The notes under the pieces: generated by a model | Told to the model about the DNA's origin: nothing | The model's database searches: none | Seen by the model: only the letters and a program-made list of their open reading frames with translations | Source of the DNA: Favolaschia claudopus | Taxonomy: Eukaryota > Basidiomycota > Agaricomycetes > Agaricales > Mycenaceae | NCBI GenBank assembly: GCA_037176885.1 | Contig: JAWWNJ010000013.1 | Coordinates: forward strand, 1,612,001 to 1,676,000 | Direction: 5' to 3' | DNA length: 64,000 nt | Program-made: the position numbers and the translations under genes | Shown: in pieces, positions 57,287 through 64,000 of the stretch | How positions within the stretch are numbered: the stretch's first letter is position 1 | Layout of the letters: the number at the start of each line of letters is the position of its first letter

Positions 57287-59776
57287 CTAAGATTGATCTT
57301 CCGCTTCAATTTTCTCAAACCAAACCTCAGCGCGATCCTTGACAGAATCACCCTCAGGGCTCTCAACACCCTCTCCCGCACCCCAGAAGCCCCGGAGTCC
57401 AACACTGGCTTTCTCAGAATCGTCCAATGCAAATTCGGCCACTAGGCTTGGATCTGACTGGGTCTGTACCCAATAGGGTTTATCTGAGGCGTTGGCAGTA
57501 GGCTGATAACAGTGAACACAGGCTTACTTAATGCGCATCAAGAAATGAAAGCACTCACGATACTGAATATCGCAGTCACATTGAACACATTGCGCTCAAA
57601 ATGGGCGAGTGACACGTGTGTCATTCCGAATGCAGGCCATCTGGCCAAGAGCGTTGGGACTTCAGGATCGAGAGTGGACGGAATTTGAATGGGGATCTCG
57701 CCAATGAGTTGGCTACAAGATTCGGATGGAGAGTCCACGAGGCTTTTCGGTGAAATGAGGCATAGATCGAGCGATCCGTAGCCTGGATCCGTATATGTAC
57801 CGGCAAGATCACTGAATGGGACTGAAGGTGGAGCAGGCTGCTGAGAACGAGGAGTAGGTTTAGGACCATTTTTGACTCTGTCGGCGATGATGGACTGGTA
57901 TCTGGTACATCGTCAGTTCAAATATTCGTCGTCATACCAAGATATTGGTTCATCGTACCTTTCACTCCAATCTATCGCTTCGAGGTTTAGAAATTCGTCT
58001 ATGATGCGGAATTTCACAGTTTCGACTATTTCGCTGCCAAAGTGTTCATCGTTTGAGAGTACTGGCAGGACACTCAGTCGCAACCCTTGAAACATAAATC
58101 GAAAACACAAACCGGACACGCCAAAGTTAAGACTGGGAATACGGGTAACTTGGGACTTGAAACCTATCCAGGTTGTCAGTGGTTCGCAAGGGCCTGTAAT
58201 AGATTACCTAGAACTGATCCGCCGTGCTATTGACGTCTTTATATCAGTTCGAAGCGATACGCAACTTATTTGAACACAGACCTCGATGAATTCTGAAGAA
58301 ATTGAAAAATCTGGGTGAATTCAGTGTTCACTCGCCAACTGCCGAAAAGCCTACCAAATCCACGGTAAGTCCCGCGCATCTGACCTCCTCCATATACTGT
58401 TGGTGAAAGTTCGGGGAATCGACTGAACGAACTGCGAGTTAGTCGTCGAATGGTACTAATTTAAAATGCTTCTGACGCGACAGGACCGGCAACGGTGATC
58501 CCCGATGCGACTTGACGAATCACGTCTGCTGGTATTACGGTTAGATTGTCCGAGGGGTGTTGACCTTCGTTCAGTAGAGCTTGGAGCCAGACGGCCTGGC
58601 GCAGTAGTAATTTAGGTCGAGGAACAGACTTCGAATAATTTCACCAACCATGTCTTTTGCGCTCGAGATCAAACCGCCGGCACCTTGGTAATAATTGTGA
58701 GACAGAACCGTGAATTGATGGCCATAATACAAAAACCGACCAGAAACCACTATGAAACCGCATTCAGCTTAGTCTGGATCTCGTTCTGTAACGAGATAGA
58801 CAAACCATGTCCCGGCTTCCCCTCGTTCGGCGCCCAGAAAGGGTACGCCCGAGCTCGACCCATATCGAATATATCTTTGGTCTGATTGACACCATCTCGT
58901 CCAATGCCATCTGCAAGATGGCCGCTTTCCGCAGCAGCTTTGGAGTAGTAAGTCGTGGAATTCATTCCCAGGGGCCGAAGGATGAAGTCGGTGACGTATG
59001 TCTCGAATGGGATTCCAGTGAGGACCGGAGGGAGATACGAGAGCACAGTGTACATGTGGTTGTTGTACTGCCAGTGTTCACGAAATCCCGTTGAGGGCTT
59101 CAAGTAGCGGAGACGGCGGATCTAGAAAATAAACAATACTAATAAGAGAACAACGAGGGTAAAATTTAGACACTGACTTCCTCGGAGACCGTTTCCGCTG
59201 GCATAATGAGATCGTGTCGAGGCAGACCCGTGCGGTGGCTCATCGCGTCCACGATAGTCGTTTCCGCAGAGGCTATGGGATCCATTAATTCCCATTCGGG
59301 TATTATCGAGGCAATTTTAGTTTTCCAGGAGATGCCAGGGGAAAGAGATTTATTGGAGATCAAAAGCCCGGTAGCTAGGATATCGAACAGCTTCAATTAA
59401 AGATTAATAAAAGATAGCTTGAGGCGAGATCGAAAAATGCCTTGGAATTTGACCCGATACCAAACAGAGTTTCCTCTGTTATTTTCGTGCCGTCCAGTTT
59501 TGCAAGACCGTAACCCTTTGTCTCAACGTTCCATTCGGAATCTGGTTTTTTTCGTACGACAGCAACCCCAACACCTCCAGGAGTTTTGAAGTTTTGTAAA
59601 ATCGAGTCAATTGCGGCGTCGACATTATCGGTCAATATTGCATCAGAGCTGGATTCAGAAAGTTGAAATGGACGCTGGGGTTGCGACTGGTCAAGCGGGT
59701 CTGAAATCGGGTTGGCCACGACATCAGTGCCAAGTACAGCGGTCAAGAAAACGAGAGATTTCAGGAGCAGCAGCAT
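57287..59776 (-). CDS. Secreted beta-lactamase-fold serine hydrolase (class C/esterase type)
   Basis: The ATG is at 59776, followed by signal peptide MLLLLKSLVFLTAVLGTDVV. Key motifs: LFGIGSNSKAF with SxxK (catalytic Ser and Lys), WQYNNHMYTVLSYLPP with YxN, and a short exon HGGS that matches the third box (HGG in place of KTG). Other blocks: IVDAMSHRTGLPRHDLIMPA, ILRPLGMNSTTYYSK, GAGGLISSAKDM, VYGGGQMRGTYRGF, LPVLSNDEHFGSEIVETVKF and a C-terminal beta-rich extension (LAGTYTDPGYGSLDLC). It ends WFEKIEAEDQS with TAG at 57287-57289. Many introns; roughly 570-600 residues. Fungal members act as esterases, peptidases or lactam hydrolases; the substrate is not predictable here. One join near 58490 is uncertain. 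Confidence 0.8.
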
Positions 59777-60131
59777 AGCGGGGGTGGGGAACGAGGAGAA
59801 TCAGAGAAAGAACATATAAGACGAACTGTGCCGCAGTGTTACCGCACTCTGCTAATCGTAACGTGTCAAACTTCGGAACCGTAGGGAGCGCGAACAGAGG
59901 GCAGATCACCGTCAGTGATCCTGACCGGACTTTCCCGAAAGAAAAACTATGAATTTTGTGCACCAATTTCGGGTAGAGAAAATAACAGATATATGTATCG
60001 AAGTATTTTACATCATGCAAACACATTATCGCAGCAAGATTCATACAAAACATGAAATGCAAACAACATGCGGAGCCACTCAGAGGTTACATGCTGTCGC
60101 ACATGAGTATTCATGTCCGCGTCATTCACCC
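59777..60131. other. Short intergenic region
   Basis: Upstream region of the beta-lactamase-like gene and 3' flank of the next gene. No feature was recognised. Confidence 0.5.
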
Positions 60132-63100
60132 TCAAAACCCCGCTGCAGCAACAGTTGATTCACCAGGCGTAGCTGTTCCAGCGGCAGCGGCTGAAGGCGC
60201 AAGCTGCGTTATCTCCATTTTCGGGGTCGGCAGGTACTCGTGCACGGCGTCCGCATACGACAAATGCTTTTCAGAGCCATTCTCGACAATTGAGTGACCG
60301 TTACCGTTGCCCTCCGTTGCCATTACCGCCGGGCTCTCGACTTTCAGAGACGAGGATGTCGAAACCATGCTGTCGGTTCTCTTGAGCGACGAAGAGTCAG
60401 TCCTCTTCAGCGACGAGGAAGACCCATTGTGCTTAGGATGACCGGTGATGGTGTCTTTGACTCGACCCAGCACTAGATGGGGGAGCCGTCAGTCCCAACA
60501 CACTAAGATTCAGCGGGAGAAACTCACAGCTGCGACGCGTAATCACTCTCGGAGTACTCGACATCGTAAGGTTCTCAGTTGACGTTGTAGAAGTCTGGGT
60601 GACGGCTGAGCTCTCCGTGAACGACCCGAGCTGCACGATGAGGTCCCCGTTCTCATTGAATACAGGGCTAGCGAGGTTATACGTTTTGAGCCCAGCGGCC
60701 GAGTACTCCCAGGCGCCTTCGAAGACCTGCTTGAGTTCCTGAACGACCTCCTTGAGGTCAACGATGTGCGGGAGTTGGTCGGCGAGGAGCTTGTGAGTAT
60801 CGATGTCCCAGTGTCCTTCGGAGTGGGTCTGGTCGAACACGGGGTGCACCTCTTCAGCGACAGCAACACGCAGGCCGGAGCGCTCGCTGTAGACTTGAAT
60901 TTTGACGCTCCACTTGGCGGAAGAGCGTTTGCTAGGAAGCAGAGTAAGAGTCGCGGTCGCGATGTAGTACGATGGACACTCACCTCCAAAGCTGCTTCTC
61001 ATCTTTGCCTCGGAGTCGCAGCACAGACTCGCCGCGAAGAACGATGTCCAATGACCGAGAGTTGTACGTGGTAGGTATGCAGAGCTGGTTCTTAGTTTGG
61101 CCTGAGAAGGTTGGTCAATAACGGCCACAACGAGATACGTCAAAAGGGGGACTCACAAAGTACCGCATAGCCAGATGCGTCAATGAATGTACCCTCCTTA
61201 TCGTACGTCCACTCATCGCGGAACTCCCAGCCGTACATGAGCCACCCATCCGTAACCTTCTCATCCTTCTTCCACTTGCACACCTTATTCTTGCGGTAGC
61301 GATGCTGGTCCCAGGTGGTGAGATACACCTGCCACTCCTCCTCGTTCTCTTCCGGAAAGCGCGGCACAACAGTCGTGCGGCGGTTGACCAATTCAAGCGC
61401 AACGAGCAGCTTGCCCTCAAGGAACGATTCGCGCGAGAGGCAGATGGTGCCATGAGAGGTCGACTTGGCGCCGGCGCCAGCGCCGCCAGTGGGGATAACC
61501 CATCCGCTGCCCCATGAGATCCCGGCGTCGGTAGGCAGCGGGCGGCCACGCATCATACCGAGCACCATGATGACGGGTGCTTCGTGCTCGAACATGCAGT
61601 TCATGATGGTGACGGTGGTTTTGGAAATAATTTGGAAGGTGGCGGCGGTCAAGCCGAAGCCGTGGGTGTGCGGGAAGATGGGAGTTGAGTGGATGATATT
61701 GTAGCCGCTCATCGATAGCTCGACGAGGTACTTCTCCATGTAGTGGATGAAGCTCTTGAGCGTGTCGACGGCGGAGAGGGAGCCGCTATCCCACATGCCT
61801 GGCATCGAGGAGTGCTTGTAAATGTATTTGGCAGCTGGATAAAGGTTAGAGTACGCTTCGGACCAGATGCATGCACATCAACGTACTGGAAAAGTCGAGA
61901 ATGATGTGTCTGACGGTGGTGGTCTCCTCATGTCCATGCGTCCCGAAAATCGAATGGGCGAAGCGAGTGAACCAACCCTCGTTGCATTGCAGCTCGGTTT
62001 GGTCGACCATTTTCACATCAACCTCATACGCGATGGTCCATGAGGTGAACTCGTACTTCTTGCGCTTGCTGAGACGGAAGTCAGAACGGCCTCGCATACG
62101 GAGAAGGAACGGTAAGAACGTACTCCTTGAGATAGATGAATCCGTCGTTGATGGTGAAAGTAACAAGCGCCTTGTTGCCGGATAGCAATTTGACGCGGAG
62201 AGGCATGAAATCCGCGCGGAAGCTTTCCTTGTAATGCCACTCAGCGAGACAGCCACGAGCTTTGATGGCAGTTCTCCGCAGAGACTCGAACAAGGCGTTG
62301 AGAGACACTTCAGAAACCGCCACGACATGGTCGTAGCCCTTGAGCCCAAGAGTCTTGACCGTCTCAGTCCAGACGACAGTGCCGGTGGTTTTGTGACCGG
62401 CCTCCTCTTCCTCGCCTGTTCTCCAGTCGCTTTCGAAGTCATCAATGTCGTCGAAATCGGGTTCCTTGGTAGGGTCGCCGCCGCGGTATCCACCGGGGTA
62501 GAAAATGGAGTGCATTTTGTAGGCGGCGAGGAGCTCGATGTAGTGGGTCTCGAGGAAGTTGATGATTTCCGTGAAGTGGAAGCGATCTTCTTGCGCGACC
62601 GTTGTTGACAGATGCTGGCAGAATCGCGCAGCTGGAGGACGTTGAGCAGAGATGCGATTGACAGATGCGAGAACAACGTACTAGAGAGGTCAAGTTTGAG
62701 CCCATGCGCTTCGCCGATCTTGTCCTCGACGACGGTGACAATGAATGCGAAATCCCAGTCCGAGAACGACTGAGTCGGTTCGCTGAGGATGTAGTCAGCA
62801 CCAACGAACGCGTCAATCAGCAAAGAGCGACTCACTGATCAAAGTCCTCGCTCTGGTGGAAATGCGCCGCCGCCGTAGTGAAGTACATAACGACCTCATG
62901 CGAACAAAGCACACGGACACGGGGTGGATTGAAACGAAGGTGGAAGTGGCTGTCCAAATGCCCGACCCAGGTACTCTGGACCTCCGTGAGGCAGCTCGCA
63001 AGCTTATCAGTCGGCGCCGACCCGCCAAAGCCCTGCGCCTTCGAGACGACGTCCAACCACGTCTCACGCAGGAACTCGTTGATCTTCGCCTCGCTGATAC

Positions 63101-63927
63101 CATGCACTGAGACGTGCGCGCAGAGCTCCTCGTGCTCCAGCGCGCGCGTCATGAGCGAGTAGTCGATGTGCGGGCGCGCCTCGTCGTCGTCGAAGTCGGG
63201 GAGGTCGAAGCGGACGTGCTGGCCCGCACTTTGTAGGAAGACGAGGTACTTCTTAAGGTACCATTCGAGGGCGTCGGCGGTGCCGAGGGGGAGGTCGGGC
63301 TTGAATAAGACCATTTGTGCGCCTGGGTTAGAGATGCGTCAGCATAGCGATGAAGTCGAGGGTAGGAATACTTACTGGAGAAGTCCAGTATCATCATTTG
63401 AATCTGGTGCTCGACGCCGTTACCGATGCGGCTGTCCTTGCCGGTCAAGTTGCTGCGCGAGAATCTGAGACGAAAGGCGATCTCGAGGTTCTCGAAGGGG
63501 ACGTTGTCCTTTCTAAAGGAACGTATATCAGTATGAGCCATGTAACGACGCAAGCAACCTACTTGTTGGGCTTGTATCCTTTGACGTTGGCCTTAGTCGG
63601 ATACACCTTATTGAAGTGACCGCTTTCAAGCTTGAAGTAGAGGGCCACGTCGTGGTTGCAGATGAACTCGAGACGGGGCTCGCCGAAAGAGCCGTCAAAG
63701 AAGAGGGCCTCTTTGGAGATGGAGCCTTTTGGGGGTTTGTCGCCGATGTAGTGGAACTGAGCGAGGGAGCGGGTGTACTTGTGTTTGATGTAGTCCGCCG
63801 CGCGGAGGTCGACGGTGGATTTTTTGCCTTCGTGGCCCACGCACTCGGCGGCGTTCTGCCACATGGCGGTGAGTTGTGCATTGAGGTAGCGCACGGAGAG
63901 CGCAGCGCTGTTGTCTCCGGGGCACAT
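60132..63927 (-). CDS. Large uncharacterised protein with three repeated modules
   Basis: The ATG at 63927 starts MCPGDNSAALSVRYLNAQLT; about ten introns give roughly 1,080 residues, stop at 60132-60134. Three modules repeat: a (N/S)H.V..YF..(S/A).HF block (LEFICNHDVALYFKLESGHF; VRVLCSHEVVMYFTTAAAHF; a diverged third, ALVTFTINDGFIYLKE), a F..W.IAF..(R/V) block (FENLEIAFRLRF; FSDWDFAFIVTV; FTSWTIAYEVDV), an IQMMILDFS / LKLDLS / VRHIILDFS block at an exon end, then a helix (ALEWYLKKYLVFLQSAGQHV; EIINFLETHYIELLAAYKMH; SFIHYMEKYLVELSMSGYNI). After these comes a long exon with GTICLSRESFLEGKLL and DGWLMYGWEFRDEWTYDKEG, then a Ser/Gly/Ala-rich tail. No signal peptide, membrane span or known catalytic motif is seen. 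I do not recognise the family. Confidence 0.75.
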
Positions 63928-64000
63928 TATGGATGAGTGGGTCGGCTGGTGAAGAAGAGTGAGGAGAGGTGTGCGGTCGAAAAAAATCGACTAACAATTT

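Overview
The window is nuclear DNA of a filamentous basidiomycete, most likely an Agaricomycete. The evidence is the gene style (many short exons split by GT-AG introns of about 48-60 nt, often with CTAAC/CTGAC branch sites) and lineage-typical genes: a clamp-connection regulator of the Clp1 family, an agaric-type F-box protein, an ERK-like pheromone MAP kinase and CxxC/HxxxC zinc-binding proteins. No rRNA, tRNA, CRISPR or prokaryotic feature was recognised. Exon joins were deduced by eye from splice consensus, frame and family conservation, so boundaries are good but not proven.

Layout. 0-13 kb: 3' part of an SFM1-type SPOUT methyltransferase, an alginate-lyase-like secreted protein (minus), Clp1, a sphingoid-base/diacylglycerol-type lipid kinase, a monocarboxylate-type MFS transporter and an unknown probably nuclear protein. 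14-24 kb: three intronless Clp1-like genes, two of them an inverted pair flanking ATG1, whose first intron is unusually long. 24-30 kb: an NmrA-like reductase, a Fus3/Kss1-type MAPK (minus) and two decayed relics of the NmrA-like gene. 29-41 kb: an inverted pair of ricin-B-type secreted lectin genes flanking a fifth Clp1-family gene, a long GTCTC-rich low-complexity tract and a small C2HC protein. 41-45.5 kb: three tandem copies of an unrecognised, many-exon coiled-coil gene. 45.7-54 kb: a DHA2-type MFS drug transporter (minus), a C2H2 zinc-finger transcription factor, an F-box protein (minus) and a candidate non-autonomous DNA transposon packed with CAACCTA-like motifs. 54.7-64 kb: a secreted type-B carboxylesterase, a convergent beta-lactamase-fold serine hydrolase and an unknown protein of about 1,080 residues built from three repeated modules.

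The most notable content is (i) five Clp1-family genes within 31 kb, close to a pheromone-type MAPK and ATG1, all plausibly tied to dikaryon development; (ii) the tandem coiled-coil triplet, with a GC-AG intron kept in two copies and GT-AG in the third; (iii) the triple-module protein; and (iv) the CAACCTA element. The functional links are inference.
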